Shown here in pieces: positions 9,343 through 17,227 of a stretch of 64,000 nt of DNA. A program made the position numbers and the translations under genes. The notes beneath the pieces are model-generated. The model saw only the letters and a program-made list of their open reading frames with translations, ran no database searches and was not told the DNA's origin. The stretch is from Anaerocolumna sp. AGMB13020 (lineage in GTDB: Bacteria; Bacillota; Clostridia; Lachnospirales; Lachnospiraceae): contig NZ_CP136910.1 in NCBI RefSeq assembly GCF_033100115.1, positions 3,716,001 through 3,780,000 of the forward strand, given 5' to 3'. Each line of letters starts with the position of its first letter. Position 1 is the stretch's first letter.

Positions 9343-9420
9343 AAGTGACAACACAACGATGATTACAAGTTGTTACTATAGTGACAATCCAATTATAAAG
9401 ATAAGTTGTCACTTTGTCAA
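9343..9420 (-). promoter_or_regulatory. opuC promoter with BusR-type operators
   Basis: On the minus strand a perfect TTGACA (9415-9420) and a perfect TATAAT (9392-9397) are separated by exactly 17 bases. Three related sites surround them. GTTGTCACTT at 9405-9414 lies inside the spacer. The dyad TTGTTACTATAGTGACAA is at 9370-9387, just past the -10. AAGTGACAAC is at 9343-9352 in the leader. The shared AGTGACA/TGTCACT core resembles the repeats bound by BusR, the c-di-AMP-responsive repressor of betaine uptake. The arrangement suggests repression by promoter occlusion. Confidence 0.8.
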
Positions 9421-9552
9421 ATTTAATCTATGCCACTCGTTAACAGAATAGTACAAAGCCTTTTCTCTCTCAGACGAAAATAACTGTCTGATATAAGAAG
9501 TTTGCAAGTACCTCAGCAGCAGGAAATACAAATTATGAGGAAGGAAAATTAC

Positions 9553-9582
9553 TTAAAAAAAAGACTGCAATAGCAGTCTTTC
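9553..9582 (-). terminator. Terminator of the BusR-like gene
   Basis: Read on the minus strand, AAAGACTGC, a 4-base loop and GCAGTCTTT are followed by a run of T. It lies just past the stop of the regulator gene. Confidence 0.85.
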
Positions 9583-9605
9583 AGAAATTATATAGAAAGT
9601 AAACG

Positions 9606-10241
9606 TTATTGCAGTTCTGGGTACATAAAAGATTTAACACGCTGCAGACTATTCTCATCGCCTACAAAATACAGGATATCTCCTTCCAGGAAAGAGACAT
9701 AAGGTCCCGGGGAAAGAACAAGGGCCTCATTTCTCTTAATCGCTATAATAGTAGCGCTGGTGTTGTGCCAGAAGTTAACATCCTGTACAGACTGATTAAG
9801 ATATGGTGTTTTGTCATTGATATCAATTTCAAAAGGAATAAAGGGGTTTGTGGAACGAAAGCGGTCGGTATAATCAATGAGTTTTGTCAGACATTCATTG
9901 AAATAGTTAAGTTCCGCGGATTGCCTTTGAACGCTGTCCATAATCTCATTTTTTAAGGTTTGAATGGTCTCTATTTCCGAATACTGCTTCACAAATTTTA
10001 AAGCATTTTCAAAGGACTTAATGAAAACACCGCTTCCTTTTGTAGCATCAACAATATTCAGGTCAGAGAGGATTAAAATTGCTCTTCTTGCGGTTTCGGA
10101 GGAAACGCCATATTGGCTTGCAAGAGAGGATCTTGCATATATTTTATCACCCACTTTATACTGCCCGTCTGCTATTTTAGATGCAATATCCATGGCAATC
10201 TGCTGGTATCTGGGATTGGTTATCTTTGTCTTTTTATCCAT
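9606..10241 (-). CDS. BusR-like GntR/RCK_C transcriptional regulator
   Basis: From ATG 10241 the protein has about 211 residues. It begins with a GntR/YtrA-type winged helix (RYQQIAMDIASKIADGQYKV, then SSLASQYGVSSETARRAILI). A central helical, probably coiled-coil region follows. An RCK_C (TrkA-C) domain ends the protein (NTSATIIAIKRNEALVLSPG, then FLEGDILYFVGD). This architecture is that of BusR, which represses a betaine importer when c-di-AMP binds its RCK_C domain. The importer lies immediately downstream behind matching operators. A longer frame up to 10343 exists but its extra residues are not family-like. The c-di-AMP response is inferred. Confidence 0.88.
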   Translation of the reverse strand: MDKKTKITNPRYQQIAMDIASKIADGQYKVGDKIYARSSLASQYGVSSETARRAILILSDLNIVDATKGSGVFIKSFENALKFVKQYSEIETIQTLKNEIMDSVQRQSAELNYFNECLTKLIDYTDRFRSTNPFIPFEIDINDKTPYLNQSVQDVNFWHNTSATIIAIKRNEALVLSPGPYVSFLEGDILYFVGDENSLQRVKSFMYPELQ

Positions 10242-10343
10242 TTTCGATAAGTATACTCCTTTGAAATTAATCAAAAATTTAAAAGTATTCAAAACTAAGT
10301 ATATGCTTTTATAGGAATAAATCCTTTTGTAGTACATAAACAA

Positions 10344-10758
10344 AAGTATATATAAGTACTGCCTTTTCTGCAGTTCACTTATTACTGAGTGCTATAATTT
10401 AAAATTAGTAATAATGCTACATTCTGTCTTTCTATTATAACAAGCTTTCCTTGTTAATAAAAGGAGAAGAAAGACTTCATCGAAAGAAGTATACCACAAC
10501 AGCAATTATAATACTACTGAAAAGACAGCAATCGTATTGCAAAAGATAAGAGGTATAAAGGCTGAAAATCATGCTGGTACCGGTAAAACTATTCGGCGTT
10601 TCTCTGAATCTCACAAAGCCGACAGATTAAATTTGCCTTTTATTCCTCTAAATAGAATAACCTTGACAAGCAATGGAAAAATATTATATGATTAAGTAGT
10701 TTTGAGGCAGTTTCAGATTGGAAGCTGCCCGTTTACATGGAAAGCTGGAGGAATTGTT
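10344..10758 (+). promoter_or_regulatory. Intergenic region and probable prfC promoter
   Basis: This gap separates the divergent regulator and prfC. TTGACA at 10663-10668 with TATATG at 10685-10690 (16-base spacing) is a plausible prfC promoter. The rest is AT-rich, with a small AACAAG/CTTGTT inverted repeat near 10440-10455. I see no gene in it. Confidence 0.5.
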
Positions 10759-12348
10759 TTGGAAGACTATACCAAGGAAATAAACAGAAGACGGACCTTT
10801 GCCATCATATCCCATCCCGATGCCGGTAAGACCACATTGACAGAAAAACTTCTGCTCTATGGAGGTGCCATTAATCTGGCTGGTTCTGTTAAGGGAAAGA
10901 AGACGGACAGGCATGCAGTATCCGACTGGATGGAAATAGAAAAGCAGCGTGGTATCTCCGTAACATCATCGGTTATGCAGTTTAATTATGGCGATTTCTG
11001 CATTAATATTCTGGATACACCGGGACATCAGGACTTCTCGGAGGATACTTACCGTACCCTTATGGCAGCAGATTCCGCTGTCATGGTAATTGATGCTTCA
11101 AAAGGTGTTGAGAACCAGACAAAGAAGCTGTTTAAGGTTTGTGTAATGAGAGGAATCCCAATCTTTACCTTTATCAATAAAATGGATAGAGAAGCAAGGG
11201 ATACCTTTGAATTGTTAGATGATATTGAAACAGTATTAGGAATTAAGACCTGCCCCATAAACTGGCCTATCGGCTCCGGCAAGAATTTCAAAGGAGTATA
11301 TGACAGGGAAACCAAGCATATTATGCGCTTTTATGCCGCAAACAGCGGACAGAAGGAAGTGGATAAGGTAGAGGTGACCTTAGGTGATGAGAGCCTGGAT
11401 GAATTGATTGGCAAGGAAAATCACAATGTTTTAAATGACGAAATCGAACTTTTAGAAGGTGCCGGAAGCGAATTTAATATAGAAGAGGTAAGGAACGGAC
11501 AGTTAACACCAGTATTTTTTGGTTCTGCTCTTACAAACTTTGGCGTTCAGACTTTCCTGGAGCACTTTTTGAATATGACAACCACACCGCTTCCCAGAAA
11601 AGCGACAGAGGGTCTTGTAGATCCCGTTGAAAATGACTTCTCAGCATTTGTCTTTAAAATCCAGGCAAATATGAATAAAGCACACAGAGACAGAATAGCT
11701 TTTATGAGAATCTGCTCCGGCAAATTCGATGCAGGAATGGAAGTCAATCATGTGCAGGGAGGTCGAAAGATAAGACTGTCTCAGCCTCAGCAGTTAATGG
11801 CACAGGAGAGAAAAATAATTGAAGAAGCTTACGCCGGTGATATTATCGGTGTATTTGACCCCGGTATCTTTGCTATCGGTGATACCCTGTGTGCCTCTGA
11901 TAAGAAATTTCAATATGAAGGCATACCGACCTTCTCACCGGAGCATTTTGCCAAGGTAAGACAGGTAGACACCATGAAGAGAAAGCAATTCTTAAAAGGT
12001 GTAACCCAGATAGCCCAGGAAGGTGCCATACAGATATTCCAGGAGTACAATACCGGTATGGAAGAAATCATTGTCGGTGTAGTAGGAGTCCTGCAGTTTG
12101 ATGTATTGAAATTCCGTCTGGAATCCGAATACGGCGTGGAAATAAGACTTGAGCCGTTGGCTTATGAGCATATACGTTGGATAGAGAATAAAGGACTGGA
12201 TGCAAGTAAATTAAATGTTACATCGGATACCAAGAGAGTAAAAGACCTAAAGGGTAATCCCCTGTTACTCTTCATACACAGCTGGAGTATTCAGACTGTT
12301 CTGGACCGTAACAAAGAACTCAAGCTTTCGGAATTCGGAAGAGATTAA
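10759..12348 (+). CDS. prfC: Peptide chain release factor 3
   Basis: This translational GTPase recycles RF1/RF2 from the ribosome after termination. The G domain shows G1 SHPDAGKTTLTEKLL, the switch region around ISVTSSVMQF, G3 DTPGHQDFSEDTYRTL and G4 INKMDREARD. Domains II and III follow, ending with the FRLESEYGVEIRLE segment common to RF3. The frame opens at 10702, but a TTG at 10759 with GGAGG at 10748-10752 gives 529 residues, the usual family length. That start also removes an unrelated 19-residue extension. RF3 is patchy in Firmicutes, so its presence is informative but not odd. Confidence 0.95.
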   Translation: MEDYTKEINRRRTFAIISHPDAGKTTLTEKLLLYGGAINLAGSVKGKKTDRHAVSDWMEIEKQRGISVTSSVMQFNYGDFCINILDTPGHQDFSEDTYRTLMAADSAVMVIDASKGVENQTKKLFKVCVMRGIPIFTFINKMDREARDTFELLDDIETVLGIKTCPINWPIGSGKNFKGVYDRETKHIMRFYAANSGQKEVDKVEVTLGDESLDELIGKENHNVLNDEIELLEGAGSEFNIEEVRNGQLTPVFFGSALTNFGVQTFLEHFLNMTTTPLPRKATEGLVDPVENDFSAFVFKIQANMNKAHRDRIAFMRICSGKFDAGMEVNHVQGGRKIRLSQPQQLMAQERKIIEEAYAGDIIGVFDPGIFAIGDTLCASDKKFQYEGIPTFSPEHFAKVRQVDTMKRKQFLKGVTQIAQEGAIQIFQEYNTGMEEIIVGVVGVLQFDVLKFRLESEYGVEIRLEPLAYEHIRWIENKGLDASKLNVTSDTKRVKDLKGNPLLLFIHSWSIQTVLDRNKELKLSEFGRD

Positions 12349-12358
12349 AATAAGATAT

Positions 12359-12397
12359 GGAGCCTGGTGCCAGTCATTAAATAAGGTATCAGGCTTC
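12359..12397 (+). terminator. prfC terminator-like hairpin
   Basis: GGAGCCTGGTGCC pairs with GGTATCAGGCTTC across a 13-base loop about 10 bases after the stop. No strong T-run follows, so termination may be partial. Confidence 0.5.
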
Positions 12398-12547
12398 AAA
12401 TATAGATATCTACAATAACTTATATTCATAATAGTAAGAATTAAATAAAAAAAAGAAGCACAAAATCATCCTATTATCTTAGAATGACTTTAATAATGCT
12501 GACTCCAGAAAGTATAGTTTGACTATCAGAAGCCTGTATCCCATCTG

Positions 12548-12781
12548 AGTTCAGGCAAAATGTATAAACCGGAAAGAACGAATGCGCCTATGGAAAGGTA
12601 TTAGAAGTCCTTTTCTCTGGAGATTTTGTGCTATATTATAAAATAGATTGTCTGAGCGCAGCGAGTTATCTATTTTATAATATGTCCAGCACAAAATCTC
12701 CAGAGAATTAGGACTTCTTATACCTTGTAATCGAAGCATGAGTTTTTCCGGTTTATACATTTTGCCGTCCCCTTGCCAGAA
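12548..12781 (+). repeat. Long imperfect hairpin element, copy 2
   Basis: The arms are strongly complementary. GGCAAAATGTATAAACCGG (12554-12572) pairs with CCGGTTTATACATTTTGCC (12748-12766). AGAAGTCC and TCTCTGGAGATTTTGTGCT pair inward, and TTATAAAATAGAT/ATCTATTTTATAA closes the tip. The shared motifs match copy 1 in order: AGTTCAGG (12548), GGAAAGGT (12592-12599), TGAGC (12653-12657), GCGAGTT (12661-12667), CGAAGCA (12732-12738) and CGTCCCCTTGCCAGAA (12766-12781). The apex here is only three bases between TGAGC and GCGAG, whereas copy 1 carries an extra inner hairpin there. An open frame on the minus strand (12551-12760) is a by-product of the palindrome. Confidence 0.75.
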
Positions 12782-12853
12782 ACATACAAGCAGTTACTCC
12801 CCCCAGAAGCTTAAAAGTAGCTAGAAATCTTAACCTATTAATAGCTTTAAAAA

Positions 12854-12957
12854 GTATTAGAAGCTGAAACGCATTAAAAGTTGAAACGTTAAAAGCTAAA
12901 ACGTATTAGAAGCTAAAACGTATTAGAAGCTAAAACGTATTAGAAGTTAAAAAATAT
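12854..12957 (+). repeat. 17-bp tandem repeat
   Basis: Six head-to-tail units of consensus GTATTAGAAGCTAAAAC occupy this stretch. Two central units (12903-12919 and 12920-12936) are identical. The third unit is two bases short, and the outer ones have drifted. The repeat sits between the hairpin element and the infC promoter. It has no spacers, so it is not CRISPR. The 17-bp period is not a multiple of three and no reading frame spans it. Confidence 0.9.
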
Positions 12958-12970
12958 TAGCAGAATGCAG

Positions 12971-12999
12971 TTGACATGATGCCATATATATGTTATAGT
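12971..12999 (+). promoter_or_regulatory. Promoter of infC-rpmI-rplT
   Basis: TTGACA (12971-12976) and TATAGT (12994-12999) are separated by 17 bases, and a TGT immediately before the -10 makes it an extended -10 promoter. Transcription starts near 13006. Confidence 0.8.
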
Positions 13000-13005
13000 A
13001 ATATA

Positions 13006-13200
13006 GCTTATGAATTATCTTTGTGGTAATTCAACGATAACAACAAAGCAGAGTATCCACTCTCACCTTAGCACCGGTTTGTGACTTGGGTTTATATTTT
13101 CGGTTCCGTGAATAGCGGATAAGAGGTTTGATTTGTAAAAATACAAATGTGATCTCATAGACGAATAGTATGGTGGATAGTCTTTGCTATCCATTTTTTT
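13006..13200 (+). ncRNA. L20-type leader with attenuator before infC
   Basis: The 240-base leader of the infC-rpmI-rplT operon contains a segment like the Firmicutes L20 leader, around AAAGCAGAGTATCCACTCTC (13045-13064) with CACCGGTT just downstream. A terminator follows: TGGATAG (13174-13180), a 6-base loop, CTATCCA (13187-13193) and a T-run. TATCCACTC (13053-13061) and the terminator's GGATAG can pair, giving a plausible alternative fold. Known L20 leaders let ribosomal protein L20 repress its own operon. Assignment rests on position and these features, not on a covariance model. Confidence 0.7.
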
Positions 13201-13248
13201 AATGCCTATAAACTTATTATGTAAACTAACCTATGGAGGTGCAGTACT

Positions 13249-13755
13249 ATTAGTGAATTAATGATTAACGAGCAGATTAGAGACAAAGAAATCCGTTTAG
13301 TCGGAGAAGACGGCGAGCAGTTAGGTATAATGTCTGCCAAAGAAGCTATGCAAATGGCAAAGGATGCCAATCTTGACTTGGTAAAGATTGCTCCCACAGC
13401 AAAGCCACCTGTATGCAAGATTATCGACTATGGAAAATACAGATACGACCTTGCAAGAAAAGAAAAAGAAGCGAAGAAGAAACAGAAAGTAACCGAAGTA
13501 AAAGAAATCCGTTTATCACCCAATATCGATGATAACGATTTGAACACTAAGGCAGGCCAGGCTAGAAAGTTTATCACAAAAGGTGATAAAGTAAAGGTTG
13601 CCCTTCGTTTCCGAGGCAGAGAGATGGCTCATATTTCTTCCAGTAGACAGATTTTAGACAATTTCTACTCTAAGCTTGAGGATATTGCAATCGTTGAAAA
13701 ACCGGCAAAACTTGAGGGTAGGAACATGATAATGTTCTTAACTGAGAAACGTTAG
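13249..13755 (+). CDS. infC: Translation initiation factor IF-3
   Basis: IF-3 binds the 30S subunit and checks start codon pairing. The 168-residue product has the N-terminal domain (NEQIRDKEIRLVGEDGEQLG), the linker rich in lysine (YRYDLARKEKEAKKKQK) and the C-terminal domain (KEIRLSPNIDDNDL, then VKVALRFRGREM). The first ATG in frame is 13261, but the strong GGAGGT at 13235-13240 is 8 bases from ATT 13249. That start adds the residues read as MSEL that many clostridial IF-3 proteins carry. An ATT start in infC is a known autoregulatory device, since IF-3 discriminates against it. It heads the infC-rpmI-rplT operon. Confidence 0.95.
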   Translation: MSELMINEQIRDKEIRLVGEDGEQLGIMSAKEAMQMAKDANLDLVKIAPTAKPPVCKIIDYGKYRYDLARKEKEAKKKQKVTEVKEIRLSPNIDDNDLNTKAGQARKFITKGDKVKVALRFRGREMAHISSSRQILDNFYSKLEDIAIVEKPAKLEGRNMIMFLTEKR

Positions 13756-13927
13756 TTACACTTGGTAAATAATCGTGATGAGGGATTAGGGCTAACCCTT
13801 CGTTAGCCTGTATTTCTTAATGCTTAAAAAGGCCATGATGGGTTTGGCAGGTGTCATAATAATAAAAATAAAACAATAGGACAACCTTTTGGAAGTGTTA
13901 TTGTACCATAATGAAGGAGGAAATATC

Positions 13928-14125
13928 ATGCCTAAGATTAAAACCAACAGATCAGCAGCAAAGCGCTTTAAAAAGACAGGTACAGGAAAGTTAAAGAGAA
14001 TGAAGGCATATAAGAGCCATATCTTAACAAAGAAGAGCACTAAGAGAAAGAGAAATCTTAGAAAAGCAACAATAACTGGTGCAACTAAAGTTAAAAATAT
14101 GAAGAAGATTATGCCTTATCTATAA
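13928..14125 (+). CDS. rpmI: 50S ribosomal protein L35
   Basis: This 65-residue, highly basic protein is standard L35: [20 protein letters not shown] at the start, then [17 protein letters not shown]. The frame is open from 13889, but GAAGGAGG at 13914-13921 and homology place the start at ATG 13928. It lies between infC and rplT as in most bacteria. It assembles into the large ribosomal subunit. Confidence 0.98.
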   Translation: MPKIKTNRSAAKRFKKTGTGKLKRMKAYKSHILTKKSTKRKRNLRKATITGATKVKNMKKIMPYL

Positions 14126-14153
14126 GATTAGGTGCGAAGGAGGGAAATAGAAC

Positions 14154-14510
14154 ATGGCTAGAATTAAAGGCGGCTTAAACGCTAAAAAAAGACATAAGAG
14201 AGTATTAAAACTGGCAAAGGGTTACAGAGGAGCCAGATCCAAACAATATAGAGTAGCAAAACAATCCGTAATGAGAGCTTTAACATCTTCATTTGCAGGA
14301 AGAAAGCAGAGAAAGAGACAGTTCAGACAGTTATGGATCGTAAGAATCAATGCAGCAGCTAGATTAAACGGAATTTCTTACAGCAAATTAATGCACGGAT
14401 TAAAAGTTGCCGGTGTTGAAGTTAACAGAAAGATGTTATCTGACATGGCTATTAACGATCCTGCAGGCTTCACAGCTTTAACTGATCTTGCAAAGTCTAA
14501 AATTGCTTAA
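14154..14510 (+). CDS. rplT: 50S ribosomal protein L20
   Basis: This 118-residue L20 binds 23S rRNA early in 50S assembly. It also represses the infC-rpmI-rplT operon through the leader in many Firmicutes. The sequence begins [19 protein letters not shown] and contains [19 protein letters not shown] and [20 protein letters not shown], all family hallmarks. GGAGGG lies 9 bases upstream of the start. Confidence 0.98.
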   Translation: MARIKGGLNAKKRHKRVLKLAKGYRGARSKQYRVAKQSVMRALTSSFAGRKQRKRQFRQLWIVRINAAARLNGISYSKLMHGLKVAGVEVNRKMLSDMAINDPAGFTALTDLAKSKIA

Positions 14511-14601
14511 GTAGAAAAGTTAAACATAAAGAATGCCAAATAAATAATTTGGTGTCTGCATAGAAGTTAATCAGATAAGTTGAACAAACTTTATACCTGG
14601 T

Positions 14602-14636
14602 CAAGTGTAAAAGTACTTATAGTATTTTTACACTTG
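14602..14636 (+). terminator. Hairpin after rplT
   Basis: CAAGTGTAAAA pairs perfectly with TTTTACACTTG across a 13-base loop. It is 90 bases after rplT and has no T-run after it. Confidence 0.5.
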
Positions 14637-14701
14637 GGTAGGAAGAAAAGTAGATTCAACTACATATAAATTCAGCTTACTTTAAGTATCGACTGAATGG
14701 G

Positions 14702-14778
14702 AAAGAGCTTTTATAAACAGCTATACAGGGATTATACCTTGTGGTGCTATTTGTAGAAGCTCTTTTTGATATTTTTTT
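14702..14778 (+). terminator. Second terminator after rplT
   Basis: AAAGAGCTT (14702-14710) pairs with AAGCTCTTT (14757-14765). An inner ACAGGG/CCTTGT stem lies between them, and TTTTT and TTTTTTT runs follow. Confidence 0.7.
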
Positions 14779-15260
14779 CGGGATAGTTATATTATCTTAA
14801 TTATCGCTTTCTTCTGCCTCCAGCTCGCTTTCAATAACCAATTATTGTTTTTCACTAGAGAATCGCCGGTAGCGGCGGGAGTATAGTCTGGATAGGGTAA
14901 TAGTCTTACTGGTAAGAAATCTCTTTAAACAAGGGTTATAGCCATAGAAATGGTAAAATAAGGTATGTTATAAATATAATTTCTAGCCATAGGGATATAA
15001 GATTCTCCATATGCTGTAAGAGAAAATACATTGTTGTAGCAGTGAAACTGTCTTAGAATCAGACTATAAGTAGAATTTCACTTTTTCTTTTTCAGATGTA
15101 AAAGGTTAATACATAGGGCAATTTTATATTTGGAATAGGTTAAAATGCTCAGTTCAGCTTATACAGAGAATGTAAGTATTTCGTTAGGATAAAACATTTT
15201 ACATTCTTCACTGAAGTAAGGTAATGAATACACTGATTCAGGAACAAGAGAGGAGTAATT
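14779..15260 (+). other. Intergenic region without a recognised gene
   Basis: This is AT-rich sequence with a short GC-rich segment around 14870-14882 (GCCGGTAGCGGCGGG). A terminator-like hairpin occupies 15041-15087 (AGTGAAA/TTTCACT with inner GTCT/AGAC, then CTTTTTC). GAGAGGAG before 15261 is the ribosome site of the next gene. I found no open frame of coding character and no known riboswitch. Confidence 0.5.
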
Positions 15261-16970
15261 ATGAGGTATAATAATTTTAACGCCAGTATTTATTGTCCGG
15301 TAGGAAATCTGATTTCTGTAACAGATTTTGAGGAGTTTGACAGGAAATTTCAGCTAATTGAGAAGAATATGAAAGTAGGTAAAGTATATCTGGAAACTTA
15401 CCGTGGCGGCAGGATGATAAGCCATGAACAAATGACCTTGGTGAAAAATTTCTTCTTAAAGAAAGGCATTGAAGTTGCCGGAGGTATTACAACGGACGGA
15501 GAGCACGACCCGCTGGAGGGCGGCTTTAGTCCTCAATGCTACACCTCTGAAGAGGTAGCTGAAAGGATGAAGAAGGTGGTAACACTTACCAGTGAACTGT
15601 TTGATGAGTTTATACTGGATGATTTCTATTTTACCAATTGCAGATGTGATAGCTGCATAGAGGCAAAAGGAGATAGATCCTGGTCAGACTTTAGAATATC
15701 ACTTCTGCAGGATTTTTCTGAAAATGTAATCTTAAAAACAGCCAGGGAGGTAAATCCCAAAGTAAAAGTTATAATAAAATTTCCCAACTGGTATGAGCAT
15801 TTTCAGGATGCAGGTTACAATTTAGAAGAGGAACCAAAGGTTTTTGATTATATTTATACGGGAACAGAAACCCGTAATCCTACGTATACCCAGCAACACT
15901 TACCGAAATATTTAAGCTACTTTATTATGCGCTATTTTGAGAATGTTGCACCTGATCGCAATCTTGGCGGTTGGTTTGACCCTTATGAATGCTCTTATAA
16001 CTTAACTTCGTATATAGATCAGGGATATCTCACCTTATTTGGTAAAGCAAAAGAGGCAATGCTTTTCTGTCTTGGTTCTCTGATGGATGACAAGTCTTAC
16101 ACAACCTTTCCGCCTGCGATCGGTCAGGTATTTCAGGATACGGACCGTTACCTGGGAGAGCTTGGTAATCCAGTGGGAGTTGCTACGTATATACCGTATC
16201 ATAGCTTCGGGGAAGATTTTCTTCATAACTATATTGGGATGTGCGGCGTTCCGTTGGAACCTTATCCAGAATATCCTTACGAAGCGAAAACGGTCTTGCT
16301 CACCGCAAATGCAGCAAAGGATGATCATATAGTTGAAAAGATAAAGGAAAGCTTAAAGGCAGGTGCAGATGTTATGGTGACCTCCGGCCTTGTAAGAAAG
16401 CTAGGAGAGGCTTTTCACGAATTAGCCCATATATCCTATACAGATAATAAGGTACTGGCGAATCGTTATATGTGTTCAGAAGACGGTGGTATAACGCTTG
16501 GAGGTAATCTGGAAGCCTCCAAGGAAATCCTCTTAACACAGCCACAGTTTTTTACCAACGATGTATGGCAGATTGCAGGTGCTTACGGTGAGGATAATAA
16601 CACACCCGTTATATTAAAAACGAAATATTCCAAGGGAAGATTATTTGTCCTGACAATTCCGGATGATCAGGGAAATATCTATCATTTTCCTAATTTGATA
16701 TTAAATACGGTAAGAAAAATCTTAAGCAAGGATTTACCGGTGGTGTTAGAGGGGGATTCAAAAATAACCTTATTTGTATATGATAATGATACCTTCATCC
16801 TTCGTTCTTTCCTTCCGTATTATACGAAAGTATCTGTGGTTGTTAAGAAGGAGCAGGCAGTTCTGAAAGACCTGGAAAATAACAGGACATTGCCTGGAGA
16901 ACCGGTAGAGGGTGGAACGAGGTTTACGCTTTCCTTATCACCTGGTGTTAATAATGTAATGAAGTATTGA
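15261..16970 (+). CDS. Uncharacterised glycosidase-like TIM-barrel protein
   Basis: I do not recognise a named family for this 569-residue protein. The first 300 residues look like a (beta/alpha)8 barrel of the glycosidase type. They include VYLETYRGG, GGITTDGEHD and FDEFILDDFYFTNCRCDSC, an acidic pair followed by a CRCDSC cysteine cluster. A middle part (about 345-440) reads like a Rossmann or amidotransferase-like domain (AKTVLLTANAAKDD, GADVMVTSGLVRKL). The rest is beta-rich. This barrel, amidotransferase-like and beta-sandwich order resembles GH42 beta-galactosidases, but I cannot place the catalytic pair. There is no signal peptide, so it should be cytoplasmic. It is a single-gene unit with GAGAGGAG before the ATG. 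Confidence 0.6.
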   Translation: MRYNNFNASIYCPVGNLISVTDFEEFDRKFQLIEKNMKVGKVYLETYRGGRMISHEQMTLVKNFFLKKGIEVAGGITTDGEHDPLEGGFSPQCYTSEEVAERMKKVVTLTSELFDEFILDDFYFTNCRCDSCIEAKGDRSWSDFRISLLQDFSENVILKTAREVNPKVKVIIKFPNWYEHFQDAGYNLEEEPKVFDYIYTGTETRNPTYTQQHLPKYLSYFIMRYFENVAPDRNLGGWFDPYECSYNLTSYIDQGYLTLFGKAKEAMLFCLGSLMDDKSYTTFPPAIGQVFQDTDRYLGELGNPVGVATYIPYHSFGEDFLHNYIGMCGVPLEPYPEYPYEAKTVLLTANAAKDDHIVEKIKESLKAGADVMVTSGLVRKLGEAFHELAHISYTDNKVLANRYMCSEDGGITLGGNLEASKEILLTQPQFFTNDVWQIAGAYGEDNNTPVILKTKYSKGRLFVLTIPDDQGNIYHFPNLILNTVRKILSKDLPVVLEGDSKITLFVYDNDTFILRSFLPYYTKVSVVVKKEQAVLKDLENNRTLPGEPVEGGTRFTLSLSPGVNNVMKY

Positions 16971-17186
16971 TATAAATTCAAGTTATCTCTTGGGATACTC
17001 AGTTTTTACAGGTGCTTAAGCTGCTTGTTGTAATTACAGTACCCGATTTTTTTAGATTCAAAAGAAGCAATTAACAGCTGTGATAACGAAACAGGTTATT
17101 TGCTAACGAGTTATGAACAGGGATGATTAGTAGAAAGGGATAAGGAGGCGCTAATCACAAATCACATATTTACTAAGAGACAAGGA

Positions 17187-17223
17187 AAAGGTCTGGCATC
17201 TGCAAATGAGACACCAGACCTTT
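17187..17223 (-). terminator. Terminator of the nitroreductase-like gene
   Basis: AAAGGTCTGG and CCAGACCTTT form a 10-base stem just beyond the minus-strand stop codon. On that strand TTTTCCTTG follows. Confidence 0.75.
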
Positions 17224-17227
17224 AAAC

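Noticed and set aside
12551..12760. 69-codon open frame on the minus strand
   Set aside because: It is a product of the long palindrome (copy 2 hairpin) and has no ribosome site.
12854..12957. Short repeats resembling a CRISPR array
   Set aside because: Units are contiguous with no spacers, and no cas genes are near.
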